From Olivibacter oleidegradans (GTDB lineage: Bacteria > Bacteroidota > Bacteroidia > Sphingobacteriales > Sphingobacteriaceae): DNA of 64,000 bases. Numbering within the stretch: the stretch's first letter is position 1; each line of letters begins with the position of its first letter. Position numbers and translations under genes: made by a program. Location: contig NZ_JBHLWO010000002.1 in assembly GCF_042432805.1 (NCBI RefSeq), positions 2,914,001 to 2,978,000 on the forward strand, read 5' to 3'. Shown one piece after another: positions 9,216 to 19,400 of this stretch. Under the pieces are notes generated by a model. It ran no database searches. It was not told where the DNA came from and was given only the letters and a program-made list of their open reading frames with translations.

Positions 9216-10730
9216 CTACCTTTTCTCATTTTGAAGTTTATTATCAATAATCTCCCAATCCAGGATGTGAGCAGGTTGGTGCTCCCGAGCAACAATTCTA
9301 TCAAATTCATGCAATAGTTCGGCATGCTGTTGTGCCAGGTCATTGGTTTCGCGGGGATCCTCTCCAAGATTAAACAACATCCATTTCGCTTTTCGATTCC
9401 CTTTCATATTAAGCTTGATTGCTTTCCAATCCCCTTTCCGAATTGCCAGTTGGCCTCCCTTTTCCGGATATTCAAAGTATAGAAATTTATGCTGTTTTTG
9501 TTTTTTCTCTTTCCCAAGCAAAGTAGGGAGAAACGAAATGCCATCTGTATTACCTGCATCCTCTCCGATAAGATCCGCTATAGTCGCCATCAAGTCGTAT
9601 TGCGCCGAAACGTGGTCCGTTTTGCTGTTTGGTTTTATTTTACCGGGCCATCGTACCAGAAATGGCTCTTTAATTCCTCCTTCAAAAACATCCATCTTCA
9701 GACCTCTTAAACCTGCAGTACTATCAAAGAAGGTATAATCCACACCTCCATTGAACGCGGTCCCGTTATCACTCGAAAACATAACAATCGTCCGTTCATC
9801 TAAACCCAGCTCTTTTAATTTTTGTAAAATGAGACCGACCTGTGCATCCAAATAGGATATCAATGCAGCGTAGGTTGCTCGGGGATATTTCGTGGCCGCA
9901 TACCCATGCTGCCCGTAATAAGGTTGATCGTTAAACCGATCTTTATATTGATTTACATATTCTTCGGGAGCTTGAAGCGACACGTGGGGAATCGTATAGG
10001 GCAGGTAAAGAAAAAAACGCCTCTCTTTAGATCTTTCGATAAACCGAAGCGCCTTGTCTGTCATTAGACCAGGGGCATAGCTATTACCTTTGAAGTAATC
10101 AAAATCAGTATCATCTGCTTTCAAGGAATCGACAGGGCGATGCACAAATATATCCGGATTCCCTAATTTAACATATTGATCATTTTCCCATAAGTGAGAA
10201 GGGTAATAATTATGCGCTTGTTTCTGATCCAAATAACCAAAATAATAATCGAAGCCCTGCTTTAAGGGAGAACCGGTGGTATTATGCATTCCCAATCCCC
10301 ATTTTCCTATTAAACCGGTCGCATATCCGGCTTTTTTTAGCATTTTAGCAAGTGTATAAGTCCCCTCCGGAAGGGGCATTTGCCCGCCTTCTAAGCTGTC
10401 CGGAAAACCACCCATCTCATAGTTTCCCCTAATATAGGAATGGCCACCATGCTTACCTGTCAGCAGCATACAACGTGCGGGCGCACAAACCGGTGTGCTT
10501 GTATAATGATTGGTAAATTGCATGCCTTCTTTCGCCATTTGATCCAAATAAGGCGTTTTTATTCTTTTCTGTCCATAAGGACTGATGTCACCATAGCCGA
10601 GATCGTCCGCATAAATATAGATAATGTTAGGCGGCAACGTATTATTCTGCGCGTATCCCATTAAAGGCAGGACAAAAATTATTACTTGACCAACTATTGC
10701 AAGCCACCGCATTAATCTATTAGATTTCAT
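9216..10730 (-). CDS. Secreted arylsulfatase (S1 family)
   Basis: A 504-residue protein with a signal peptide ending near GYAQ (residue 28). The metal site is YADDLGYGD (about 40-48). The sulfatase signature Cys82-Ala-Pro-Ala-Arg86 supplies the cysteine that is converted to formylglycine; TGKHGGHSYIRGN and FSSDNGTAF fit family S1. It would remove sulfate esters from a glycan or small substrate in the periplasm. It is monocistronic and about 4.4 kb from the LacI/susCD locus. No sulfatase-maturing enzyme is present in the window, so activation must come from elsewhere. Substrate unknown. Confidence 0.92.
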   Translation of the reverse strand: MKSNRLMRWLAIVGQVIIFVLPLMGYAQNNTLPPNIIYIYADDLGYGDISPYGQKRIKTPYLDQMAKEGMQFTNHYTSTPVCAPARCMLLTGKHGGHSYIRGNYEMGGFPDSLEGGQMPLPEGTYTLAKMLKKAGYATGLIGKWGLGMHNTTGSPLKQGFDYYFGYLDQKQAHNYYPSHLWENDQYVKLGNPDIFVHRPVDSLKADDTDFDYFKGNSYAPGLMTDKALRFIERSKERRFFLYLPYTIPHVSLQAPEEYVNQYKDRFNDQPYYGQHGYAATKYPRATYAALISYLDAQVGLILQKLKELGLDERTIVMFSSDNGTAFNGGVDYTFFDSTAGLRGLKMDVFEGGIKEPFLVRWPGKIKPNSKTDHVSAQYDLMATIADLIGEDAGNTDGISFLPTLLGKEKKQKQHKFLYFEYPEKGGQLAIRKGDWKAIKLNMKGNRKAKWMLFNLGEDPRETNDLAQQHAELLHEFDRIVAREHQPAHILDWEIIDNKLQNEKR

Positions 10731-10954
10731 AATAAGTTATACATTTAGTGTTTTCGATTTCGGTTCCATATTGGCGTTCTGAGCAATTTTACGGCTTAAA
10801 ATACTTAAAACCAAAAGCAATGTAAACGCAACCGTTTGCGAGACAAACGTTTCGATGGCAAGTGAGTAGAACAAGATTGATATTTTATTGTTATCAATCA
10901 GTGCAGGACAGCTAAGATGCGTTGCGAATGGTGAGGCGCTTAAAATAAACAAAG

Positions 10955-11350
10955 ATGATATTACAAACTCGCAAGACATTCAGCAGTTATTCAGCTGATG
11001 ATATGGAGAAAGCTGAAGCTTTTTACAAAAACACATTAGGATTACAGGTGACACGTGCCGAGATGGGTGTGCTCGAACTTCATTTGACAGGTGGTCATAC
11101 CATTATTATCTATCCAAAAAAGAATCATCAACCTGCCACTTTTACCGTACTTAACTTTGTGGTAGAAGACATAGTCAGTACGGTTAATCAACTTTCTGCC
11201 GACGGTGTTCATTTCCTTTCATATACAGGAGAAATTCGCACCGACGAACGAGGTATCGCTAATGCCGATGACACAGGGCCAGGCCCCAAAATAGCTTGGT
11301 TTGCAGACCCTGCCGGCAATATTCTATCAATACTCGAAGAGCGTGTATAA
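10955..11350 (+). CDS. VOC-superfamily (glyoxalase/bleomycin-resistance-like) protein
   Basis: A 131-residue single-domain protein with two beta-alpha-beta-beta-beta modules: FYKNTLGLQVTRAEMGVLELHL in the first half, WFADPAGNILSILE at the end. The closing D-P-x-G-N motif is characteristic of the vicinal oxygen chelate fold. Substrate cannot be read from sequence; relatives include glyoxalases and dioxygenases. It lies between the sulfatase and the convergent glucokinase, ending 7 bp from the latter. An overlapping minus-strand 80-codon frame (10737-10979) is not considered real. Confidence 0.85.
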   Translation: MILQTRKTFSSYSADDMEKAEAFYKNTLGLQVTRAEMGVLELHLTGGHTIIIYPKKNHQPATFTVLNFVVEDIVSTVNQLSADGVHFLSYTGEIRTDERGIANADDTGPGPKIAWFADPAGNILSILEERV

Positions 11351-11357
11351 CAGGGGA

Positions 11358-12392
11358 CTATAGCTCTTTACCAAAGGCTCCATAATATGCTGCTCCCGTC
11401 AATGCAGTTCGGTTCTTTAGAATTAGGTGTATGGGAATACGCTGCAATAAAAGCTCCATGCGATCACTTTGGATAAACTGCTGCCGGAACAGCTCATCGC
11501 GTAAGAGTGGATAAATTTTTGGAGGAATCCCCCCTCCCAGGTATAAACCACCTGTAGCTTTCAATTTAAGAACCAAACTAGTGGCTTCTCGAGCCATATA
11601 ACTTACAAATAACTGCATGGCTTTAACGCATCCATCGTTTAATTCACGCATTGCTGTGTGGCTTACCACAGCAGCGGGGTCTTCCGTAGTTAATTTTTCG
11701 CTCAACCAAGCAGGTTCTTTATAGCCTTTTACATCCCGTAGAAAGGAATAAATTCGGTATATCCCGGCCCCCGAAATCAAATGCTCCCAACTGATCAACG
11801 GACTTTCGTTTCGTAAATAATGAAAAAGTTCTATATCCGTTTCAGTACGCGGCGAGAATTCGCTATGACCTCCTTCCGTAGCAAAAGGCCGATAGAATTT
11901 TCCATCCCAAAAAAGCCCTGCTTCTCCCAATCCGGTACCCGGTGCTAGGATAGCAATATTCCCGGCCTCAGGTTCTCCCGAATATAACGTTGCCAAATCA
12001 TCTTTTGCAATTCCCGCTAAACCATAAGCCATTGCTTCCAGGTCATTCAATATACATACTTTACTCCACCCGCTATTTTGTTGCAGCATCTTGGCATCAA
12101 TATTCCATGATAAATTAGTCAATTTTACGGCATTATTTACCACGGGTCCTGCTACACCAATAGATAACACTTCAGGTGGTGAATTAACATCATTTCTTAA
12201 ATATTCATCTAAAATCTGATCGAAAGATAAATAATCTCGGGACGGAAAGGTTTGCTCCCGTAGTAACTTAATTTGTGCATCTTCTACCTTAAACGTACCT
12301 AGGCTTGTTTTTGTCCCTCCAATATCAGCAGCAAGCAATAAGACATTTTTCCCATTTTGTTTATTGGGTAAATAAAGCGGTATACGGGTCAT
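11358..12392 (-). CDS. glk: Glucokinase
   Basis: A 344-residue sugar kinase of the bacterial glucokinase family. The phosphate-binding AADIGGTKTSLGTF is at about 21-34, and GPVVNNAVKLTNLSWNID and LNDLEAMAYG form the sugar site. ILAPGTGLGEAG and ATEGGHSEFSPRT carry further conserved residues of the group. It phosphorylates glucose to glucose-6-phosphate at the entry of glycolysis or, through glucose-1-phosphate, the glycogen pathway found later in the window. The first 17 residues (to Asn-Val-Leu-Leu) are not conserved. It is divergent from the gamma-glutamyltransferase gene. Confidence 0.92.
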   Translation of the reverse strand: MTRIPLYLPNKQNGKNVLLLAADIGGTKTSLGTFKVEDAQIKLLREQTFPSRDYLSFDQILDEYLRNDVNSPPEVLSIGVAGPVVNNAVKLTNLSWNIDAKMLQQNSGWSKVCILNDLEAMAYGLAGIAKDDLATLYSGEPEAGNIAILAPGTGLGEAGLFWDGKFYRPFATEGGHSEFSPRTETDIELFHYLRNESPLISWEHLISGAGIYRIYSFLRDVKGYKEPAWLSEKLTTEDPAAVVSHTAMRELNDGCVKAMQLFVSYMAREATSLVLKLKATGGLYLGGGIPPKIYPLLRDELFRQQFIQSDRMELLLQRIPIHLILKNRTALTGAAYYGAFGKEL

Positions 12393-12528
12393 ATTATGTT
12401 TTTTCTATAAACACGGAAGCGTGCATTTTGATTGCTTCTCCTTTCTTTTTCTACACATTAAAATGATTATTGTTTAATACAGCAGTTATGCCATAAGCCT
12501 TCGTTAGCACTATATGGTCAATTTTCCT

Positions 12529-12536
12529 ATATTTGA
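12529..12536 (+). promoter_or_regulatory. -7 promoter element of ggt
   Basis: TATATTTG matches TAnnTTTG exactly and lies 25 bp upstream of the ATG at 12562. It is inside the longer reading that would start at 12514, so it supports the shorter start. The -33 position has no clear TTTG. Confidence 0.5.
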
Positions 12537-12561
12537 TTCACCGTCAAAACAGACACTTTTT

Positions 12562-14478
12562 ATGAAATCATTTACCCTATACCTTTGCATTTTTTTGTTA
12601 ATTACTAAAGCCTCTTACAGTCAACAAACACAGAAACCACCTCTATACGGTAAAAATTGGATGGCGATAACCGGTAAGCCGCTCGCTGCTACTGCCGGAG
12701 CCATGATCTTCCAGAAAGGAGGAAACGCCGTTGACGCAGCCTGTGCCATGCTTGCTGCAACATGCACAATGTGGGACGTTTTAAGTTGGGGTGGGGAAAC
12801 TCAAGCACTTATCTATAACCCGACAACGAAGAAAGTGATCGCCATCAATGCTTTGGGTGTTGCCCCTACCGGCGCGACTGTTGACTTTTTTAAATCGAAG
12901 GGCTACGACTTTCCACCCGAATACGGTCCTTTGGCAGCAATAACGCCAGGTACGCCAGGTGGACTTTGCTATATGTTGGCCAAATATGGTTCTCTAAGTC
13001 TGCAAGAAGTTTTGAATCCTTCAATCGAAATGGCCGCTGGGTATCCAATTGATGCTCAAACCGCGAACAGTATTGAACGTAATAAAGAAAAAATAAAAGA
13101 ATGGCCTTATAGTAAAGCCGTTTTTCTACCGCATCTTGGTAGTAAGCGGGAGGCTCCTGCAGCTGGAGAAATTTTTCGTCAACCACAGCTGTTAGCTACA
13201 CTCAACAAACTGGTAGAGGCCGAGCAACAAGCCTTGAAAGAAGGCAAAAACAGAGAAGAGGCAATTATGGCTGCTTATAATCGCTTTTACAAAGGTGATA
13301 TTGCCGATGAATTCGTACGCGGTTCAGCTGAGCAAGGAGGTTTAATTACAAAGGCCGACTTGGCGAACTGGACACCCATCGAAGAAGAACCTCTTCATGT
13401 AAATTATCGTGGGGTTGAGGTATATAAACTTCAAGAGTGGACGCAAGGCCCTGCCTTGTTACAGAGTTTGAATATTCTCGAAAATTTTGATCTCAAAAAT
13501 TTGGGATATAATTCTGCTCAATATATTCATACCCTATATCAAACAATGAATTTGGCATTCGCAGATAGAGACTTTTACTATGGAGATCCTTACTTCAGGC
13601 CACGTCCTCCTATTAGTGGGTTGCTTGATAAAAATTACGCCAAAAAACGGGCAGCAATGATACCAAAAGACAGGAACCTCATGATTGCATTACCTGGAGA
13701 TCCCTTTCCGTTCCAAAATGAAAGCAATCCGTTTAAAGGTCTTTTAAAGAAAAGATCTTTGTTGCTAGACAGCAACAGTAACGAAAAGATTAAGGATTTT
13801 GTACCTAAACACGACGCTTCAAATCAAGCCCTACTAAACAGTGAGACAGCGGAAGACAGTCTATATCGTGATCGACTTTGGAGAGGGACTACTAGTGTTG
13901 TTGCAGCGGATAAAGAAGGATGGCTTGTTGCAATTACACCGAGCGGTGGTTGGGTGCCCGCCTGCATTGCCGGAAATACCGGAATCGGTATGAGCCAACG
14001 CTTACAAAGTTTTGTTTTGGATTCAATCGTTAATCCTTACAACGTGATACAACCAGGCAAACGGCCCCGAGTGACATTAACACCTTCCTTAGCATTAAAA
14101 AATGGCAAGCCGTTTCTGGCTTTCGCTGTACAGGGAGGAGATACACAGGATCAGAACCTCCTTCAATTCTTTCTTAATATTGTTGAGTTCGGCATGACTG
14201 TACAGCAAGCAACGGAAGCAGCCAACATTAACAGCAATCAACTTTGGCTGTCGTTGGGTGGTACTCAAATGAAAGATAGGGTACCAAAATCGGGAAGCAT
14301 CTTGTTAAATAGCAACACTAAAGAGGGAATAAGAAATACCTTAAAACAGATGGGCTACAACATGACTTTCGGCGAACGTACGAGTGGACCGATAAATGCT
14401 ATCTTTGTCGATCAGGAACATGGCACCTTTTGGGGAGGGAGCAGTAACCATGGAGAGGATTACGGTATCGGTTGGTAA
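12562..14478 (+). CDS. ggt: Gamma-glutamyltransferase / glutathione hydrolase-like, secreted
   Basis: A 638-residue protein. The ATG at 12562 gives a proper signal peptide (MKSFTLYLCIFLLITKASYS); the upstream ATG at 12514 would spoil it and include the promoter. Large-subunit motifs include GGNAVDAACAMLAA and TPGTPGGL. The autoprocessing and nucleophile threonine is probably Thr443 in RGTTSVVAAD, followed by the small subunit with RVTLTPSLALKNGKP. Ntn-hydrolases of this group cut gamma-glutamyl bonds of glutathione and relatives in the periplasm. The region after the nucleophile (TPSGGWVP) departs from classical GGT, so it may be a related acylase. It ends 14 bp before ubiX. Confidence 0.88.
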   Translation: MKSFTLYLCIFLLITKASYSQQTQKPPLYGKNWMAITGKPLAATAGAMIFQKGGNAVDAACAMLAATCTMWDVLSWGGETQALIYNPTTKKVIAINALGVAPTGATVDFFKSKGYDFPPEYGPLAAITPGTPGGLCYMLAKYGSLSLQEVLNPSIEMAAGYPIDAQTANSIERNKEKIKEWPYSKAVFLPHLGSKREAPAAGEIFRQPQLLATLNKLVEAEQQALKEGKNREEAIMAAYNRFYKGDIADEFVRGSAEQGGLITKADLANWTPIEEEPLHVNYRGVEVYKLQEWTQGPALLQSLNILENFDLKNLGYNSAQYIHTLYQTMNLAFADRDFYYGDPYFRPRPPISGLLDKNYAKKRAAMIPKDRNLMIALPGDPFPFQNESNPFKGLLKKRSLLLDSNSNEKIKDFVPKHDASNQALLNSETAEDSLYRDRLWRGTTSVVAADKEGWLVAITPSGGWVPACIAGNTGIGMSQRLQSFVLDSIVNPYNVIQPGKRPRVTLTPSLALKNGKPFLAFAVQGGDTQDQNLLQFFLNIVEFGMTVQQATEAANINSNQLWLSLGGTQMKDRVPKSGSILLNSNTKEGIRNTLKQMGYNMTFGERTSGPINAIFVDQEHGTFWGGSSNHGEDYGIGW

Positions 14479-14492
14479 AGCCTTTGAAAGAA

Positions 14493-15053
14493 ATGACTAA
14501 AAGAAGAATAATAGTAGGTATTAGTGGAGCCACGGGGATCCAATATGGAATAAAGGCACTTGAACTGCTGCAAGAACTGGATATTGAAACACATCTCATT
14601 ATAAGCAAGGCCGCCGAAATGGTACGAACCTATGAAACGGGTTATAAACATGAACATGTGGTTTCGCTGGCCCATAGGGTTTATGCCCTGTCGGATGTTG
14701 GGGCTGCTATTTCCAGTGGATCTTTTAAAACGATGGGCATGTTAATTGCACCCTGTTCAGTAAAAACCTTGTCGGAAATAGCTACAGGCGTAACCAGCTC
14801 GCTTTTATCACGTGCAGCGGATGTAACATTAAAAGAAAGGCGAAGATTGGTTCTACTTTTTAGGGAAACACCATTACATGCTGGGCACATAAAAACAATG
14901 CTACAGGTAACTGAAATGGGAGGTGTTGTGATGCCCCCTGTGCCAGCCTTCTATATGCAACCTCAAACAATCGATGAAATGATTACCCACACCGTGGCAC
15001 GGGCACTCGATTTATTCGGTTTCGATATAGACATTCCTAGATGGGAAAAGTAA
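14493..15053 (+). CDS. ubiX: UbiX-family flavin prenyltransferase
   Basis: A 186-residue Rossmann-like flavoprotein, start at ATG 14493 (MTKRRIIVGISGATG); an in-frame TTG upstream overlaps ggt and is not used. The GISGATGIQYG loop binds the flavin phosphate. LIAPCSVKTLSEIATG and RRLVLLFRETPLHAGH are the strongest family marks. The enzyme joins a dimethylallyl group to FMN to make prenyl-FMN for UbiD-type decarboxylases. No ubiD gene is in the window. Spacing suggests it can be transcribed with ggt, though I see no functional link. Confidence 0.93.
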   Translation: MTKRRIIVGISGATGIQYGIKALELLQELDIETHLIISKAAEMVRTYETGYKHEHVVSLAHRVYALSDVGAAISSGSFKTMGMLIAPCSVKTLSEIATGVTSSLLSRAADVTLKERRRLVLLFRETPLHAGHIKTMLQVTEMGGVVMPPVPAFYMQPQTIDEMITHTVARALDLFGFDIDIPRWEK

Positions 15054-15097
15054 ACCGGCTCCTTTGTTATGTTCGGTTATCAAATGGAGCTCATAAC

Positions 15098-16120
15098 TTA
15101 AGCTTTCTCGGTTGAATCTCTTAAAATCAATTGAGCAGATAGTTCTTTATGAAAGGTTTTATCCGTAACTTTACCAAGCTTTAAATCAACAAGCAATCGA
15201 TCAATAATTAATTTTGCCATATCCTCAAGAGGTTGTTCAACCGCAGTTATGGCTGGTTGAAATAGGCGAAGTGCCTCATTATCGTCAAATGCTAGTACCG
15301 AAATTTTTGTCGGAATCTTTATTTTACGATGTCTCATTACTTCCAAGCCCCCTACCGCTAAATAATTGGTAGCAAAGCAGACGCTATCGATCATTGGATT
15401 TTTCTTTAGAAATTCTTCAAAATCGGACAACAATCGTTCTTTTCTTTCCCTATAAGGAATGTATAAAATATATTCATTCAAATTTCGCTCTTTTATTAAT
15501 TTTTTGTAACCTTCCAACCTACTAAGCATCTGAGTTTGTTGCGAATCAGTCGTGATTAAAGCTATATGCTTCTTTCCTTTGTTCGCCAAATGCCGGCAGG
15601 CTTCATACATTGCATTTTCATTATTAATTCCTATATAATGGGAATCAATTTTCGGCAAGTATCTGTCGAAAAGTACAACTGGCCTATTTTCTTCCCTCAA
15701 TTGTTTGATTTCGTCTTCCAGGCCTTCTGTAGGACAAATTATGTAGCCATCCACCCCCCGGTCTCTGAACATCCGTATAAGTTCAACCGCCTTTTCTGTC
15801 TGTCCATTTGTACTACTGTAAATTATCTTGTAGCCGTTATTATAAGCCTGTTCTTCTATTAGCGAGGCGATTTGCGAGAAAAAAGGATTGCCAATATTCT
15901 CTACTATAAATCCTATTGTATTAGTTTTACCTGTCACCAAGCCTCTTGCTAAGTAATTAGGTGTATAGCCTACCTCTTTTACATAAGCTAAAACACGTTC
16001 AGCAACTTGCGCGCTTATTCGCATTTCCTCGGCCTTCCCATTCAAGATGAAAGAGATGGTCGTATTGGAAAGCCCTAAGGCCTTCGAAATATCTTTAATG
16101 GAGATTCTATTTCTTTTCAT
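15098..16120 (-). CDS. LacI/GalR-family transcriptional regulator
   Basis: A 340-residue regulator. The N-terminal helix-turn-helix (SIKDISKALGLSNTTISFIL, about 7-26) and hinge helix (YLARGLVTGKTNTIGF) are standard for the family. The periplasmic-binding-like effector domain follows from about 60 (NIGNPFFSQI, DGYIICPT). It is divergent from the first susC gene. Both susC leaders contain a 14-bp inverted repeat with a central CG, the usual form of LacI-family operators, so it probably controls the two susCD units. The effector is unknown. A weak promoter (TATCTTTA) lies at 16167-16174 on the minus strand. Confidence 0.93.
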   Translation of the reverse strand: MKRNRISIKDISKALGLSNTTISFILNGKAEEMRISAQVAERVLAYVKEVGYTPNYLARGLVTGKTNTIGFIVENIGNPFFSQIASLIEEQAYNNGYKIIYSSTNGQTEKAVELIRMFRDRGVDGYIICPTEGLEDEIKQLREENRPVVLFDRYLPKIDSHYIGINNENAMYEACRHLANKGKKHIALITTDSQQTQMLSRLEGYKKLIKERNLNEYILYIPYRERKERLLSDFEEFLKKNPMIDSVCFATNYLAVGGLEVMRHRKIKIPTKISVLAFDDNEALRLFQPAITAVEQPLEDMAKLIIDRLLVDLKLGKVTDKTFHKELSAQLILRDSTEKA

Positions 16121-16364
16121 TGATTATGCAATTGGTAATAGCATTGTTTAGCTGATAAGGTTGTGGTAAAGATAATATTTAAAGAAAGAAAAAGGCAATC
16201 GTTTTCACATAATTGTTAAAAAGATTCTCAAACCATCCCTATTCCAGTACAAATTTTAAAAAGTTCTTTGATATTAACATTTTTATTAAGAAGTTAGCCG
16301 ACTATTAATAAAACAAGCTAACAAACCACGGTGACCATGATGAACGAAATTTGTGCCTTTAAAA

Positions 16365-16378
16365 CTAAAACAATTTAG
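16365..16378. promoter_or_regulatory. Inverted repeat CTAAA-ACAA-TTTAG, candidate auxiliary operator
   Basis: Five-base arms CTAAA/TTTAG with a 4-bp spacer. It lacks the central CG of the partner site 52 bp downstream and so may be a weaker site or an RNA hairpin. The second unit has the same site at 21518. Confidence 0.5.
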
Positions 16379-16416
16379 CTGGTTAATGCCACGCTTCTTA
16401 TTTTTTTAGATCGTTC

Positions 16417-16430
16417 CTAAAGCGATTTAG
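16417..16430. promoter_or_regulatory. Predicted LacI-family operator CTAAAGCGATTTAG
   Basis: A 14-bp near-perfect palindrome with a central CG, identical to the site at 21582-21595. Form and position next to the LacI-family gene make it the best operator candidate. It lies 62 bp upstream of the susC start, a position where bound protein could block transcript elongation. Confidence 0.6.
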
Positions 16431-16492
16431 TAACAATCTATTTACAATTCCGTACAAAATCAAGCATTTTACATTCTGATTATTAAGCATTT

Positions 16493-19400
16493 ATGACCAA
16501 TCAAAAAAACAAACCAATTAAAAACATAGCCTTAACAGGAAGTTTGGCTTTGTTGATTTCTGTTGGGATCCCCTTCTGCCCTTCGCAGGCTGCGGCTTCC
16601 AACAGGTTAACTTCCAATGCTACTTATCTTGCGAATAAGAAGCAACAACAAATTGCCGGTACAGTTACCAGTGCGACCGACCAAACGCCCTTACCTGGTG
16701 TTTCTGTGTTGGTAAAAGGATCCTCAAAAGGTGTTACTACCAATGAAAAAGGACAATTCACCATTGAAGCTTCTTCTTCTGATATACTAGTATTCAGCTA
16801 TATAGGTTTTTTAACGACGGAAAGAACTGTCGGAAGCTCTACCAATTTAAATGTAGCACTACAAGAGGATAGCCAAAGTTTAGATGAGGTGGTTGTCGTC
16901 GGATATGGAACACAAAGAAAAGTAGATATTACCGGTTCCGTTGCGGGCGTTAAGTCTGAAGAACTAACGCAGCGCCCGGCACAAAACGTAAACCAAGCAC
17001 TTAGTGGTCGGATAGCGGGTGTTAATGCATCAACAAACTCGGGAAGACCAGGTGGTAGAACACAAGTTCGTATCCGTGGATTTAGTTCAATTAACGCAAC
17101 AAATGAGCCACTTTACGTTGTTGATGGAATTATCTTTACAGAAGATATATCCACCATCAACCCAAGTGATATCGAATCAGTTGATGTTCTAAAAGATGCA
17201 TCTTCAACGGCGATCTACGGAACACGCGGGGCAAACGGTGTTATTATGATCACTACCAAACGCGGTAAAAAAGGACAAAGCCAGATCAACTATGATGCCT
17301 TTATGACCGTGAACAAAATGACACGTAAGCAAGATGTACTCAACTCCGCGGAATGGATGGAGATAGAAGCTTTGGGTTATCAAAATGCACAAAAATATGA
17401 CCCGGAAGGCTTTGCAGCGGGTCGATATGAAAACCCTGTTGAGAAGCACAAGCGCTATGCCGTTGGCAACACTTTCGGCAACCGAGAACTGTTCACCGCT
17501 GATGGACAGCCTCTTTACGACGTAGATTGGCAAGATCTATTAACCCGTACAGCTATTGGTCAATCTCACAATTTATCTTTTACAGGAGGAAGCGATAAAT
17601 CAACTTATGGTCTTTATTTAGGATATTTTGACGACCAAGGGATTATTGTAAATAGTTTTCAAAAACGATATAGCGCACGCGCCGTTATTGATCATCAAGT
17701 GCGCGATTGGCTTAAAGTTGGTGGAACGATCAGTTACTCTAACAACACAGAACGCAGACAGGATGATGGTGTCGGGGGAAATATCCCACCCCGCATGATG
17801 ATTGAAATGGTTCCGTTCATTCCTTACAAGTATCCTGATGGCACATACGGTCGTCGTGAAGACTATGATGGTTTAGAAACCGGTGACAACCCTCGGGCAC
17901 AAGCTGATGAAATAACGCGTCTTTATAAACGCAATGTATTCACAGGTAATGCCTATGCTAAGGTTACCTTAATGGAAGGCTTAGACTTTACTTCAACTAT
18001 TGGTGCAAACGTACGCGACCAACATCAACCTTATTTTGTAAGTAGTTTATCGAACTTCGATGGTGGTTTAGGAAGAACTTTTGCAAGAATTGGCGCTGAA
18101 AGTTCATTCTTTTGGCAATGGTCTAACCACATCAATTACAACAGAACATTCGGCGATCATACAATTAGTGCAACGCTAGGTACAGAAGCGCAAAAGTTTG
18201 AAGTATTAGAGTGGGAGGCATCGGCTAATGATATCGCTGACGACTTTTATCAGTGGAATAACCTTGGTATGGGAGCTACACCAATGCCGCCTACTTCCGA
18301 TGTGCAAAACTATCAAATGAATTCTTATTTTGCCCGTGCTAACTACGGCTATAAAGATAAGTACTTATTAACTCTTACCGGTCGTTTTGATGGATCATCT
18401 CGCTTCGGTGAAAACAATAAGTTTGCTTTTTTCCCATCCGCGGCAGCCGCTTGGCGTATTTCGGAAGAGGACTTTTTAAAAGGGAGCGAAACAGTTAGCA
18501 ATCTGAAGTTACGTTTAAGCTACGGTTTAACCGGTAACTCCGAAATTGATAGTTATCTGTCTAGAGCCAACTTACAATCAGGTAATTATGTGTTTGATGG
18601 ACGTTTATCAGCCGGAACCGTTATTAGCACATTACCAAACCCGAACTTAAAATGGGAAAAAACAGCGCAATATAATGCTGGTTTTGATTTGGGTTTATTG
18701 AATGATCGCATCAACATTGTCTTCGATGCTTATCTTAAGAAAACTTCTGACCTACTTCTTGCCGCACCTGTTCCGGCTTCTAGTGGATACACAAGCATGA
18801 TGACAAATATTGGAGACATGAAGAACAGTGGATTTGAATTTGGAATCAATACGGTAAATATTGACAAAGGCGACTTCTCTTGGACTACCGCGTTAAACTT
18901 CTCTTATCTAAAGAATGAGGTAACGGCTTTGGGTACAAATAATGAAGACGTATTTATGAACCCATTCTTCATTGGAAGTAACAGTAATATTTTACGTGTC
19001 GGCAACCCCGTAGGTAGTTTCTATGGATTGATCAGAGAAGGTACTTGGAGCACTGCCGAAGAAGCGGAAGCAGCCAGATATAACCGTTTGCCGGGCGACA
19101 TCAAGTATCGCGACCTGAATAATGACGGCCAGATAAATGACGCGGATAGAACTATTCTTGGAAAAGGTATTCCTGATTTCTATGGTGGCTTCTTTAATAC
19201 CTTGCGCTACAAGAATTTTGATCTTACGCTCGAATTACAATATTCTTACGGAAACGATGTTTTCCGCATGAGTCAACATTCATCGGAAGATCGCACGGGT
19301 ATTGCTAATAGCTATGCCACGGTCTTGAACGCATGGACTCCGGAGAATCAAAATACACCGATTGCCCAAATAAGAGGTGCGGGTGTACGTTACGACACCT

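Larger units (their letters stand above)
16257..16492 (+). promoter_or_regulatory. Leader of the first susCD unit, conserved with the second unit
   Basis: This region shares blocks in the same order with 21424-21664: CTTTGATATTAA, then 12 bp later TTAAGAAGTTAGCC, then two inverted repeats CTAAAnnnnTTTAG, and TTATTAA(G/A)CATTTATGACC at the start codon. CTTTGATATTAA plus the next block is likely the promoter, but it does not match the standard -33/-7 pair well. Confidence 0.6.

Noticed and set aside
10737..10979. 80-codon minus-strand open frame between the sulfatase and VOC genes
   Set aside because: It overlaps the start of the VOC gene and fills the promoter region. Its hydrophobic content alone is not enough to call a gene.
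15566..15862. 98-codon plus-strand frame inside the LacI-family gene
   Set aside because: Antisense to conserved effector-domain motifs; no start signal or domain.
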